DNA from: CAZTZY01 sp964617765
GTDB taxonomy: Bacteria > Pseudomonadota > Gammaproteobacteria > Pseudomonadales > DT-91
Assembly (NCBI GenBank): GCA_964617765.1
Contig: CAZTZY010000036.1
Span: 1 to 27,213 of the forward strand
Direction of reading: 5' to 3'
Length of the DNA stretch: 27,213 nt
Shown: positions 9,438 to 17,128 of the stretch, in pieces
Position numbering within the stretch: the stretch's first letter is position 1
How the letters are laid out: every line of letters starts with the position of its first letter
The notes under the pieces: generated by a model
What the model was told of the DNA's origin: nothing
Databases searched by the model: none
What the model saw: the letters and a program-made list of their open reading frames with translations, nothing else
Program-made: the position numbers and the translations under genes

Positions 9438-10928
9438 CTATTCTTTGCTTGCAAACCATGGTGCACGAGCAGTCATTATTAACTGTCCGGCGCGCTCAGC
9501 ATCCATACCTTCAACATCCAATATATCGTCTACTGCCTGTTCAGCTAAATCTTCCATGGTCACAATGCCTTTACTTGCCAAAACATAGGCCAAATGTTTA
9601 TCCATTCCTTCCATTTCCAGTAAATCTTTAGCCGGTTCGTTAGTACCCAATTTTTCTTCAGTAGCAATGGCTTTAGTCAACAAGGCATCTTTAGCTCGTG
9701 CACGCAATTCCTCAACTATTTCCTGATCAAACCCTTCAATGCTTAACATCTCTTCAATTGGCACATAGGCAATCTCTTCCAATGAAGTAAATCCTTCATC
9801 TACTAATAATCCAGCAAGATCCTCTTCAACATCGAGGGCCTCCATGAACATTTCCATACTTTCGCCTGTTTCTTCCTGCTGCCTTTCTTCCCAATTTTCA
9901 ACGCTCATCACATTAATACGCCAACCGGTCAACTCACATGCCAAACGAACATTTTGGCCTGCACGACCAATAGCTTGGGCAAGATCAGATTCCGCCACTG
10001 CGACATCCATTGAATGAGTATCTTCATCTACGACAATGGATACTACTTCAGCAGGCGCCATTGCATTAATTACCAATTGCGCAGGATTTTCATCCCATAG
10101 AATAATATCTACGCGTTCATTATTAAGTTCGCCTGAAACTGCCTGGACACGAGAACCACGCATTCCCACACAAGCGCCTACAGGATCAATACGACCATCA
10201 TTTGTTTTAACAGCTATTTTTGCACGTACACCCGGATCACGTGCAGCGCCCTTGATTTCAATGACTTCTTCAGCGATTTCAGGTACTTCAATCTTGAATA
10301 ATTCAACTAACATTTCCTGACATGCGCGACTTAAAATAAGCTGTGGCCCGCGATTTTCAATACACACTTCCTTTAATATCGCACGCACACGCTCACCCAT
10401 GCGGAATATTTCCCGACCAATCGTTTCTGATTTTGGTAACAACGCTTCCGCATTGTTACCGAGATCTATAATGATATTATCGCGAGTAATCTTCTTAACG
10501 ATACCGCTAATTAATTCACCAATTCGGTCTTTATATTGATCAACAATCAAAGCACGTTCAGCTTCGCGTACTTTTTGGACAATAACCTGCTTGGCAGTTT
10601 GCGCGGCAATACGCCCAAAATCGACATTGTCGATTTTCTCACGATAAACATCGCCTACCTTCAAGTCAGGATCCACTTCAAACGCTTCTTCAGTCGTATA
10701 TTCTGTTCCCAACAGCGCATTCACATCGTCACCTACAATCTTCCATTGACGAAATGTCTCATAGGTACCATTGTCACGATTGATAACAACCTCAATATCT
10801 GACTCTTCATCAAAACGCTTTTTGGTAGCCATGGCTAACGCTTGCTCTATAGCTTCAAAAATAATGCCTTGGTCGACACCTTTTTCATTCGATACAGCTT
10901 CAGCAACCAGTAGTATTTCTTTACTCAT
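9438..10928 (-). CDS. nusA: Transcription termination/antitermination factor NusA
   Basis: 496 residues, the length of the gammaproteobacterial form with the acidic C-terminal repeats. Order: the N-terminal RNA-polymerase-binding domain (to about residue 130), an S1 domain (GIVKKITRDNIIIDLGNNAEALLP), then KH1 and KH2 (DPVGACVGMRGSRVQAVSGEL and AIGRAGQNVRLACELTGWRI). Two helix-hairpin-helix-like acidic repeats follow at about 360-490 (LLVDEGFTSLEEIAYV and VLASKGIVTMEDLAEQ). NusA binds elongating polymerase and modulates pausing, termination and antitermination. It lies 12 bp after rimP and 40 bp before infB. Confidence 0.97.
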   Translation of the reverse strand: MSKEILLVAEAVSNEKGVDQGIIFEAIEQALAMATKKRFDEESDIEVVINRDNGTYETFRQWKIVGDDVNALLGTEYTTEEAFEVDPDLKVGDVYREKIDNVDFGRIAAQTAKQVIVQKVREAERALIVDQYKDRIGELISGIVKKITRDNIIIDLGNNAEALLPKSETIGREIFRMGERVRAILKEVCIENRGPQLILSRACQEMLVELFKIEVPEIAEEVIEIKGAARDPGVRAKIAVKTNDGRIDPVGACVGMRGSRVQAVSGELNNERVDIILWDENPAQLVINAMAPAEVVSIVVDEDTHSMDVAVAESDLAQAIGRAGQNVRLACELTGWRINVMSVENWEERQQEETGESMEMFMEALDVEEDLAGLLVDEGFTSLEEIAYVPIEEMLSIEGFDQEIVEELRARAKDALLTKAIATEEKLGTNEPAKDLLEMEGMDKHLAYVLASKGIVTMEDLAEQAVDDILDVEGMDAERAGQLIMTARAPWFASKE

Positions 10929-10940
10929 ATCAAAGCCTCT

Positions 10941-11405
10941 TCAGCTAAAATCCTTACACACAATATTCGCTTTATCGATCGATTCAAACGGCAATACATA
11001 CTCTTCGTCTTCATCTTCAATACGAACAATAATATTGTCTGCCTCAACCGCCTTTAATAACCCTGAAAATTTGCGTCGCCCCTCAACAGGACTACGTAAC
11101 CTCAAAGCAATATCTACACCCACATAACGTTGGTATTGTTCCAGTTTAAACAACGGTCTTTCCATTCCTGGCGAAGAAACTTCAAGGGTATATTGGGATT
11201 TGATGGGGTCTTCCACATCTAAAATCCCGCTGACCTGATGACTTACCGCTGCACAGTCATCAACATTAATACCTTCAGGTTTATCAATATAAATCCGCAA
11301 TGTGCTATGACGGCCCTGCGAGAGTAACTGAATACCCCAAAGCTCATAACCCAATGCAGTGACAGCAGGCTCTATAAGCTCTTGAACTTGAGAAACATTT
11401 GCCAC
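10941..11405 (-). CDS. rimP: Ribosome maturation factor RimP
   Basis: 154 residues, the normal length. The N-terminal alpha/beta domain carries the family pattern LWGIQLLSQGRHSTLRIYIDKPEGINVDDCAAVSHQ (read in two overlapping parts) and the VSSPGMERPLFK motif; a small C-terminal SH3-like barrel follows (KFSGLLKAVEADNIIVRIED). RimP is needed for 30S maturation. It is the first gene of the operon and is preceded by a structured leader and a strong promoter. A GGTGGAG-like ribosome-binding site sits upstream of the ATG. Confidence 0.96.
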   Translation of the reverse strand: MANVSQVQELIEPAVTALGYELWGIQLLSQGRHSTLRIYIDKPEGINVDDCAAVSHQVSGILDVEDPIKSQYTLEVSSPGMERPLFKLEQYQRYVGVDIALRLRSPVEGRRKFSGLLKAVEADNIIVRIEDEDEEYVLPFESIDKANIVCKDFS

Positions 11406-11425
11406 GATTTATAATCTCCACCAAC

Positions 11426-11446
11426 AAAAAATGGGCACTAGGCCCA
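11426..11446 (-). terminator. Terminator-like hairpin in the rimP leader (putative attenuator)
   Basis: On the minus strand TGGGC / GCCCA with loop CTAGT is followed at once by six T residues (complement of 11426-11431). It lies between the operon promoter and rimP, 21 bp before the rimP ATG, so polymerase must read through it to express the operon. Rfam describes a rimP leader as a putative attenuator; whether this belongs to that family needs a covariance search. Confidence 0.7.
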
Positions 11447-11469
11447 CTTCTCGATCACTGTAAAAATAC

Positions 11470-11511
11470 AAATTACAGTCTGTAATTTATAAAAACTCGC
11501 GAAGAGTTTTT
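11470..11511 (-). other. Two tandem hairpins in the rimP-operon leader
   Basis: Hairpin A (11491-11511) is AAAAACTC / GAGTTTTT with a 5-base loop. Hairpin B (11470-11488) is AAATTACA / TGTAATTT with a 3-base loop. Both fall in the first 65 bases of the predicted transcript and precede the terminator-like hairpin at 11426-11446. Their order and closeness suggest a folded leader with a regulatory role; this is inference. Confidence 0.55.
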
Positions 11512-11538
11512 TCAACCAACACCAAAATAGTGCGGCGA

Positions 11539-11567
11539 ATTATAGTTACCATGCGTGCAACGGTCAA
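11539..11567 (-). promoter_or_regulatory. Sigma70 promoter of the rimP-nusA-infB-rbfA-truB-rpsO-pnp operon
   Basis: Minus-strand -35 TTGACC (11567-11562), a 17-base spacer and a perfect -10 TATAAT (11544-11539). Predicted start of transcription is near 11532, giving a leader of about 125 nt before rimP. No other promoter of comparable quality is visible between the globin gene and rimP. Confidence 0.85.
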
Positions 11568-11656
11568 CCAAACAACGCTTTTTTGAACAAAAAATCGACA
11601 CCATCAAGGGTAATTGAGGGGAAATTACGAGCGATATAGGGTATAAAATCTATTTT

Positions 11657-12085
11657 TTATAAAAATTCCTTTGTCGCTTCATATACTTGCGCTTTCACAC
11701 CCTGTACCACATCCCCCCAGCATTCTTCCATTTCATCAGTCCATTCTTCTTCCAGGCATGTCCGGATACTTTCATGAAAAGAATCGAGCAACATATAGTA
11801 GTACTCTTTATCCTTCAGGCCATATACCTGATGTCGCATCACCTCTGTAATGATTTGCGTTTCCGCATAATCAACGTGCTTTACAGTATCCACAATAAAA
11901 TCAGCAATATAGCGAATTTTTTTGGGGCCGAAACTGTCAATATCTGTTGTTTTAAAAAAATGGCGAGTTTCAGGGTAATGCGTAAAGAATTTATCGAAAA
12001 ACAGTTTAGCTAAAACAACATCGCCCTTTTCGGCAAATACTTTTTTGATGGTGTTATCAATAACAAGCACATGGTTTCCACTCAT
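11657..12085 (-). CDS. Single-domain bacterial globin (Vitreoscilla hemoglobin type)
   Basis: 142 residues from the ATG at 12085, chosen because GGCGGGGAT lies about 7 bases upstream; a TTG at 12100 would add five residues. Globin features: LFFDKFFTHYPETRHFFK spans helices B-C and the CD corner, and MRHQVYGLKDKEYY holds the proximal heme ligand His85, the same number as in Vitreoscilla hemoglobin. The protein ends after one globin domain, with no flavin reductase as in flavohemoglobin. By my alignment position B10 is Phe30 instead of the usual Tyr, and E7 falls on Gly53/Pro54 instead of Gln. It follows the P450 gene on the same strand, 75 bp apart, so cotranscription is likely. Roles known for such globins are oxygen delivery, oxygen sensing or nitric-oxide handling; which applies here is open. 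Confidence 0.85.
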   Translation of the reverse strand: MSGNHVLVIDNTIKKVFAEKGDVVLAKLFFDKFFTHYPETRHFFKTTDIDSFGPKKIRYIADFIVDTVKHVDYAETQIITEVMRHQVYGLKDKEYYYMLLDSFHESIRTCLEEEWTDEMEECWGDVVQGVKAQVYEATKEFL

Positions 12086-12122
12086 AAATATCCCCGCCAA
12101 TAATGATCAAGCGTTTTTGATA

Positions 12123-12148
12123 CCCTGCGTCGCGATGGGGACGCAGGG
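12123..12148 (-). other. Hairpin between the P450 and globin genes
   Basis: CCCTGCGTC and GACGCAGGG form a perfect 9-bp stem with an 8-base loop in the short spacer after the P450 stop codon. On the minus strand the next bases are TATCAAAAACGC, not a T run, so it is not a standard terminator. It may stabilise the upstream message or set the P450-to-globin ratio by processing. Confidence 0.55.
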
Positions 12149-12160
12149 ATAACCTGTAAC

Positions 12161-13528
12161 CTACTTGATAGGCTTTAAAGTCAGTGGAATGCCATCATGC
12201 GGTTTCGGCAAAGGCATAAAATCCATTTTTGGATTGTAATCTTTAGGTGCGGAATATTCATAACTCAACAGGAACTGATGCATAAAGCATTTCGCTACCA
12301 TTGCCGCAAAGTGCATACCTATACATTTATGCGCTCCACCACCAAAAGGCAAATAGCAGAAACTATGGTTTTTATGCTCTGCTCGCTCAGGAGAAAAACG
12401 CTCTGGATCAAATTTATCAGGATTAGTCCAGAATTCGGACATCCGATGGTTATAAGTTGGCGGAATCCACAACACAGTATTACCTGGAACTTTATGACCA
12501 CCAATAGTGCATTCGTTAATGGTGCGACGACTCATCATTGGCACTGATGGATGCAAACGCAATGCCTCATGGAAGACCATATCCATTTCAACCATTTTAT
12601 CCAGATCTTCATAATCCAGCCATTTTTTATTCATTGAACGACTTTCTTTACGTAAACGCTCCTGCCACTCCGGATTCAGCGCGGTGTAATATACCATATG
12701 GCATAACGCACTGGTTGTGGTGTCATGAGCCGCAAACAATAAGAAAACTGCCTGATTAATAATATCCTCTTCACTGAATAAATTGCCGCCTTCATCACGC
12801 TCATTGCACAAGTAAGTTAATGTATCACTTCCTTCCTTACCACGACGCTGCTTTATAAGTTTGCGGAAAAATTCACGCTGATAACGAATGCCATCTCTGC
12901 CGCGCTTGAACTTACCACCAGGAATTTCTTTACGAATCAGCGCTAACAAGCCTTCTGAGCTGTCGATAAATGAACGAATCAAGCGATTGGCTTCCTCGCC
13001 ATCAAGATCATCAATACCCACAAACACTTTTGATGCCACATCGAGAAGTGTTTTCTTTACTGCAGGAAAAAATACAAAATCCTGCTGATTGGCAAAACTT
13101 TTGATATTTTTTTCCATAACCGGATTCATCATATCTGCATAAGTACGCATAGCTTCATTTTTGAATGCTGCCTGAAACATACGACGAATCGGCCGATGAT
13201 CTTCAAAATCACTGAGTAAAATAGTATCCGGATACATAGTAGCCAGCGTTTTGTCATAACCCATACGCGCCGAAAAATTTTTGTCTTTATCTAAATATAT
13301 CTGCTTATAATTTTCAGCACCGACTACCAATAAACCATCCTGCCCGCCCATGCGAATACGAGAAACTTCGCCATAACGTTTGAAGTGATGATCCACGACA
13401 TTATATAAATCATTCATTACAGAAACCGCCTTACCAAACCACGGCAAACCATAGTCACCAGGAATATGCATCAAGTCATGATTGTCGGGGGCTGTCTTAT
13501 ATGAAGCTTCTTGTGTAGCTGATGTCAT
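12161..13528 (-). CDS. Cytochrome P450 (CYP120/CYP26-like monooxygenase)
   Basis: 455 residues. P450s insert one oxygen atom from O2 into a substrate using electrons from a ferredoxin or reductase. The I-helix oxygen-binding motif reads FAAHDTTTS. The K-helix ExxR is EALR at 321-324, and the PERF motif follows (DPERFSPER). The heme-binding loop FGGGAHKCIG carries the thiolate ligand Cys402. The N-terminal IPGDYGLPWFGKA recalls CYP120 and CYP26, soluble or eukaryote-like P450s acting on retinoids and other isoprenoids; the substrate is not readable from sequence. There is no N-terminal membrane anchor and no fused reductase, and no ferredoxin or ferredoxin reductase gene is in the window. The ATG has AGGAG 10 bases upstream. 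It is divergent from hemN and followed by the globin gene. Confidence 0.93.
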   Translation of the reverse strand: MTSATQEASYKTAPDNHDLMHIPGDYGLPWFGKAVSVMNDLYNVVDHHFKRYGEVSRIRMGGQDGLLVVGAENYKQIYLDKDKNFSARMGYDKTLATMYPDTILLSDFEDHRPIRRMFQAAFKNEAMRTYADMMNPVMEKNIKSFANQQDFVFFPAVKKTLLDVASKVFVGIDDLDGEEANRLIRSFIDSSEGLLALIRKEIPGGKFKRGRDGIRYQREFFRKLIKQRRGKEGSDTLTYLCNERDEGGNLFSEEDIINQAVFLLFAAHDTTTSALCHMVYYTALNPEWQERLRKESRSMNKKWLDYEDLDKMVEMDMVFHEALRLHPSVPMMSRRTINECTIGGHKVPGNTVLWIPPTYNHRMSEFWTNPDKFDPERFSPERAEHKNHSFCYLPFGGGAHKCIGMHFAAMVAKCFMHQFLLSYEYSAPKDYNPKMDFMPLPKPHDGIPLTLKPIK

Positions 13529-13586
13529 TATTTTTATGCTCCTATTTTAGTTCGGAACAAATTACAACGAGACACCCTGAAACGAT

Positions 13587-13600
13587 TTGTTTTAAATCAA
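13587..13600 (-). promoter_or_regulatory. Fnr-like box facing the P450 gene
   Basis: Minus strand TTGATTTAAAACAA matches the Fnr consensus TTGAT-N4-ATCAA at nine of ten defined positions. A -10-like TGTAAT follows 20 bases downstream (13566-13561), close to the class II activator layout, and would start transcription near 13554, before the P450 gene. A-rich sequences can match by chance, so this is weaker than the ccoN site. Confidence 0.5.
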
Positions 13601-13632
13601 AAACCTGCCAGTTAGATTAAAAAGTCCATTTT

Positions 13633-13646
13633 CTGATCTATATCAA
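13633..13646 (+). promoter_or_regulatory. Fnr box upstream of hemN
   Basis: CTGATCTATATCAA matches TTGAT-N4-ATCAA at nine of ten positions. It shares the 15 bases TGATCTATATCAAGG (13634-13648) with the ccoN site, including the variable centre. It lies 54 bp before the hemN ATG, and anaerobic hemN activation by Fnr/Anr is well known. The -10 is unclear (TTAACC region or TAAAAT at 13681). Confidence 0.75.
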
Positions 13647-13700
13647 GGTCAAACAATCCCGAACAAATTAACCTTTGCCATAAAATTTAAGGGAAGGTTT

Positions 13701-15101
13701 ATGTCTGTATCCATTTCAAACTCCGATACTGTTCAATGGGATAAAAGTCTTATTGCCAAATATGATACACGCGGCCCGCGATACACGTCGTATCCCACTG
13801 CGAATGAATTTACTACAACCTATACAGAAGAAAATTACATTCACTGCCTGGAAGAAATTAAAAGTGACTCCAATCGACCTTTGTCGCTCTATATCCACAT
13901 CCCTTTTTGTCAGGATATTTGTTATTACTGCGCCTGCAACAAGATAGTTACACGCGATAAAGGTACTGCCGACATTTATCTTAATCATCTTGAAAAGGAA
14001 ATGATGCTGATAAACCAGCATCTCGGCAACCAGCGTAAAGTCGCACAACTGCATCTCGGTGGTGGCTCGCCTACCTTTTTAAATGCCGGACAAATAACCC
14101 GACTGATTCATTCAATTTCTACATACTTTCACCTTACAGAAGATCCTGAGCGCGAATACAGCATTGAAATCGATCCGCGCACAGTTAGTAGCGATACCCT
14201 TGCATTGCTGAAAGGGCTTGGATTTAATCGAATTAGTCTGGGAGTGCAGGATTTTTCACCTGTCGTGCAAAAAGCCATTAACAGGACTAACAGTGTAGCT
14301 ATGGTAGAAGATTTAGTCTTGGCTGCCCGCGATTATGGTTTCCGCTCCATTAATTTTGATTTGATTTATGGATTGCCTGAACAAAATCTGGAAACACTGA
14401 AAAGCACTCTTAAAGAAGTGATAAAACTTAATCCGGAACGGATTGCATTCTATAATTATGCACACCTGCCAGAACGCTTTTCATCACAACGTGCAATAGA
14501 CCGCCAGACATTGCCTACAGCGGAACAAAAACTTGATATGCTTAACCTTATTAGCACTGTTTTAACGGATGCGGGTTATATATATATCGGCATGGATCAT
14601 TTTGTAAAACCCACCGATGAATTGGCTATCGCCCAAAAAGAAGGTCATTTACAACGTAATTTCCAGGGTTATTCCACTAGCCACTCTTCAGACCTTATTG
14701 GCTTGGGAATGTCCTCAATCAGCTCTGGCGAACATTACTTTTCTCAAAACCAAAAAAATCTTGATGATTATTACAAGGCGCTCGATGCAGGGCACTTGCC
14801 GGTAGAAAAAGGGCTATCTACTAATGATGATGACGAAAAACGCCGTGCCGTGATAATGGATTTAATTGCCAACCTGCACTTTAATGTTGCTGCATGGGAA
14901 CGTCATTTCTCGGCAAATTTCGCTGAATATTTTAGCCCGGAACTGCAAAAACTACAGGTCATGCAAAATGATGAATTAGTCCAGATTACGCAAGGCGGAA
15001 TTACCGTTTTACCCAAAGGACGGGTCATGCTACGCAACATCTGTATGATTTTTGATCACTACTACAAACCGGAGGACAATCAATATTCCAAGATAATCTA
15101 G
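13701..15101 (+). CDS. hemN: Oxygen-independent coproporphyrinogen III oxidase (radical SAM)
   Basis: 466 residues, normal for HemN. It decarboxylates coproporphyrinogen III to protoporphyrinogen IX without oxygen, using S-adenosylmethionine and a 4Fe-4S cluster in the cytoplasm. The cluster motif CxxxCxxCxC is at Cys70, Cys74, Cys77 and Cys79 (FCQDICYYCACNK), as in true HemN rather than HemW. The glycine-rich SAM motif LHLGGGSPTFL and the YGLPEQ motif follow, and GLGMSSIS is near residue 335. The ATG has GGGAAGG 4 bases upstream. An Fnr box precedes it, and the cbb3 oxidase that needs its heme product is nearby. Confidence 0.97.
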   Translation: MSVSISNSDTVQWDKSLIAKYDTRGPRYTSYPTANEFTTTYTEENYIHCLEEIKSDSNRPLSLYIHIPFCQDICYYCACNKIVTRDKGTADIYLNHLEKEMMLINQHLGNQRKVAQLHLGGGSPTFLNAGQITRLIHSISTYFHLTEDPEREYSIEIDPRTVSSDTLALLKGLGFNRISLGVQDFSPVVQKAINRTNSVAMVEDLVLAARDYGFRSINFDLIYGLPEQNLETLKSTLKEVIKLNPERIAFYNYAHLPERFSSQRAIDRQTLPTAEQKLDMLNLISTVLTDAGYIYIGMDHFVKPTDELAIAQKEGHLQRNFQGYSTSHSSDLIGLGMSSISSGEHYFSQNQKNLDDYYKALDAGHLPVEKGLSTNDDDEKRRAVIMDLIANLHFNVAAWERHFSANFAEYFSPELQKLQVMQNDELVQITQGGITVLPKGRVMLRNICMIFDHYYKPEDNQYSKII

Positions 15102-15117
15102 GGAGCTTCTGCATAAC

Positions 15118-15186
15118 TGCCATTTCGAACAAAGTGAGCAGTCCATTCCTGAATTGAACAGATCCTGCTCTGCGTTCAACATGACA
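15118..15186. repeat. Degenerate REP-like palindrome after hemN
   Basis: A left arm at 15118-15143 (TGCCATTTCGAACAAAGTGA and on to AGCAGTC) and a right arm at 15161-15186 are imperfect inverted copies, separated by 17 bases. The arms share the CATTTCGAAC...AG.GAGCAG character of dispersed palindromic repeats seen in many bacterial genomes. It starts 16 bp past the hemN stop, a usual place for REP/BIME-type elements, and could fold as an imperfect hairpin that protects the hemN 3' end. No second copy is in the window, so membership in a repeat family is inferred. Confidence 0.5.
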
Positions 15187-15369
15187 AAAATGAATTAGTC
15201 AGCGCTTCTCTCACTCTTCCCTTTTACCCTGATAATCCAGAATTAATGAGCAGCAATCCGCTTTCTATTGGAGTATTCGTAATATCCCCATGTTTTCTAT
15301 GGTGATATGCACCCCAAAAAAAACCTGCTACCATCTAGGAATTGTTACACATTAAAAACAGGTTTATTT

Positions 15370-16095
15370 ATGCATGACGCCACTTGCCCACACCGCAATG
15401 ATATGAGCTGCAACCAGTGTCGCCTGGGGAAAATTTGTCTTCCTGTGGCACTGGAAACCAATGACATTGTCAAGCTGGATGAAATTGTAAAACGTGGACG
15501 AATTCTGCAAAAGGGTGATCATCTATACCGAGCCAATGATCCATTCGCTTCTGTTTTTGCCATTCGTTCAGGCTATATCAAAACCTATAAACTGACGGAT
15601 GATGGCGAAGAACAAGTCACCGGATTTTATTTTCCCGGTGAAATTTTCGGCATGGATGGCATCAGTAAACATAAATACATGTCATCTGCGAAAGCACTGG
15701 AATCAACTGCCATCTGTGAAATCCCCTTTTCACGCTTTCAGGAACTGACCACTCAACTTCCTTCATTGCAAACCCATTTTTTCCAGTTGATGAGCCAGGA
15801 AATCACCACAGATCAACAACTTATCACCTTGCTCAGTAAAAAAACTGCCGAACAGCGTATTGCCACTTTATTACTGACTATTTCTGCGCGTAATGCCAAC
15901 AGACATTTATCGGCATCAGCATTTCGACTGGCCATGTCACGTACTGATATTGGGAACTATTTGGGTTTAACCGTGGAAACCGTCAGCCGAACGCTGAGTA
16001 AATTCAGCAAAAATGGCTTGATTGATATTGACCAAAAGGAAGTGGCCATCAAGGATTTTGATAATTTACGCACCATGGCCAATCTTGACCATTAA
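15370..16095 (+). CDS. fnr: Fnr/Anr-family oxygen-sensing transcription regulator
   Basis: 241 residues from the ATG at 15370, which has AGG 7 bases upstream and gives an Fnr-like N terminus; an in-frame ATG at 15307 would add 21 residues. Cysteines 14, 17 and 23 (CxxCxxxxxC) with Cys116 (ICEIPF) match the four 4Fe-4S ligands of E. coli Fnr. A cyclic-nucleotide-like beta-barrel fills the middle. The recognition helix TDIGNYLGLTVETVSR carries Glu203, Ser206 and Arg207, the E--SR contacts that read TTGAT-N4-ATCAA. Sites of that kind lie before ccoN, hemN and possibly the P450 gene, so these are its likely local targets. I see no clear Fnr box before the gene itself. Confidence 0.95.
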   Translation: MHDATCPHRNDMSCNQCRLGKICLPVALETNDIVKLDEIVKRGRILQKGDHLYRANDPFASVFAIRSGYIKTYKLTDDGEEQVTGFYFPGEIFGMDGISKHKYMSSAKALESTAICEIPFSRFQELTTQLPSLQTHFFQLMSQEITTDQQLITLLSKKTAEQRIATLLLTISARNANRHLSASAFRLAMSRTDIGNYLGLTVETVSRTLSKFSKNGLIDIDQKEVAIKDFDNLRTMANLDH

Positions 16096-16183
16096 TGAAT
16101 AAAAGTTTGCGCTAAAACAAAGTACATTCATGTATTCGTTGTTACGATTTTAAACAATCGCTATAAAACGGTAAGGAAGATAC

Positions 16184-16786
16184 ATGCTCATTAATCCGCT
16201 GACACTGATTTTTAATTCTCAACGCCAATGGCAAGAGCTCTCTATAGCTTCGAGTGCCAAGTTATGGTCCTTTGTTCCTTATTTGTTATTTATGGCGATT
16301 ATTCCATCCTTATCATGGTTTTATGGCACAACCCGGGTGGGATGGATTATAGGCGATGGCGATTTAACCAAACTAACACATCAAAGTGCTGCTTATATTG
16401 CTATCGCAATGTATGTTGCAGTTGTGCTTTGCGTATGCGCCATTGGTTACTCAGTACATTGGATGGCCGCCACTTATGGCAGTAGTGATAGCTCCATTAT
16501 CAAAGGGGTCGCCTTAACATCTTTAACGACGACACCTTTTTTTATTTTGGGCTTAACCGGTTTATATCCCGTTTTCTGGATTGATTTTTTATTGGGTATT
16601 ATCGGTGTGTGTTGGTCGACCTACTTGTTATATACCGGCATTCCGATTGTCATGAAAATATCACAAGACAGGGGTTTCATGTTTGCCAGTGCACTTCTTT
16701 CTGTTGCCTTGGTTATCTTTCTGGTTTTACTTGGAGCCACAGCCATACTCTGGGATATGGGGATTATCCCTGTATTTGCAGACTAG
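16184..16786 (+). CDS. Yip1-family inner-membrane protein
   Basis: 200 residues with about five membrane segments (roughly 28-52, 70-92, 104-127, 131-155 and 163-190). The opening NPLTLIFNSQRQWQEL and the spacing of helices match the bacterial Yip1/DUF1282 family (E. coli YohC-like), whose role is unknown. The ATG has AAGGAAG about 5 bases upstream. It lies 88 bp downstream of fnr on the same strand and may be read from the same transcript or its own promoter. There is no motif linking it to respiration. Confidence 0.8.
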   Translation: MLINPLTLIFNSQRQWQELSIASSAKLWSFVPYLLFMAIIPSLSWFYGTTRVGWIIGDGDLTKLTHQSAAYIAIAMYVAVVLCVCAIGYSVHWMAATYGSSDSSIIKGVALTSLTTTPFFILGLTGLYPVFWIDFLLGIIGVCWSTYLLYTGIPIVMKISQDRGFMFASALLSVALVIFLVLLGATAILWDMGIIPVFAD

Positions 16787-16840
16787 TTAATCCAATTCGA
16801 ATTGAGCAGGAACTTTATCAGGTTCTTGCCAAGAGTGTTA

Positions 16841-17128
16841 TCACTCGTGTTGCACCCAACCCCTGATGCCACTCCAATATATAAAAGAGGCATCTAACGA
16901 AACCACGAAGCGAACATCGCCAAAAACCGGAGCATCGTATTCTTCCAGGCCTTCAAGTGCCAAAGCATTAGCCATAGCGGGTAACTCCCTTAACAGAGGT
17001 AAATTGCCCTCAAGATGCAGTTCGGCAGAAGTCCATACCAATCCATCACGCTCTACCGGGGAAGGTCCTTGATAATCAGAAAAAACAAATACTGCCGATG
17101 TGCCTGCCATTTTTTTATAGAGTTTCAT
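16841..17128 (-). CDS. Small hypothetical protein, unknown function
   Basis: 95 residues from the ATG at 17128, which has GGATGGG 4 bases upstream; an in-frame ATG at 17137 without a ribosome-binding site would add three residues. The sequence is soluble and fairly acidic, with no signal peptide and no membrane segment. Noticeable phrases are SDYQGPSPVERDGLVW and EYDAPVFGDVRFVVSLD. I recognise no domain. It is the only gene here on the minus strand between the fnr and cco blocks, and it converges on the Yip1-family gene. A minus-strand terminator at 17213-17238 lies upstream, so it either has its own promoter (not evident) or is expressed by read-through. Confidence 0.65.
   Translation of the reverse strand: MKLYKKMAGTSAVFVFSDYQGPSPVERDGLVWTSAELHLEGNLPLLRELPAMANALALEGLEEYDAPVFGDVRFVVSLDASFIYWSGIRGWVQHE

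Noticed and set aside
11573..11599. TTTTTTG/CAAAAAA inverted repeat downstream of the globin gene
   Set aside because: Stem is nearly all A-T with a 2-base loop, too weak to call a terminator.
13716..14054. 112-codon minus-strand frame inside hemN
   Set aside because: Antisense to the radical SAM motif region of hemN, with no independent support.
15307..15369. Longer start for the Fnr-like regulator
   Set aside because: The upstream ATG has GGTGAT directly against it and adds 21 residues without family likeness; kept only as an alternative.
16793..16804. Perfect 12-base palindrome CAATTCGAATTG after the Yip1-family gene
   Set aside because: Short, A/T-rich, no T run and no second copy; likely chance or a weak hairpin.
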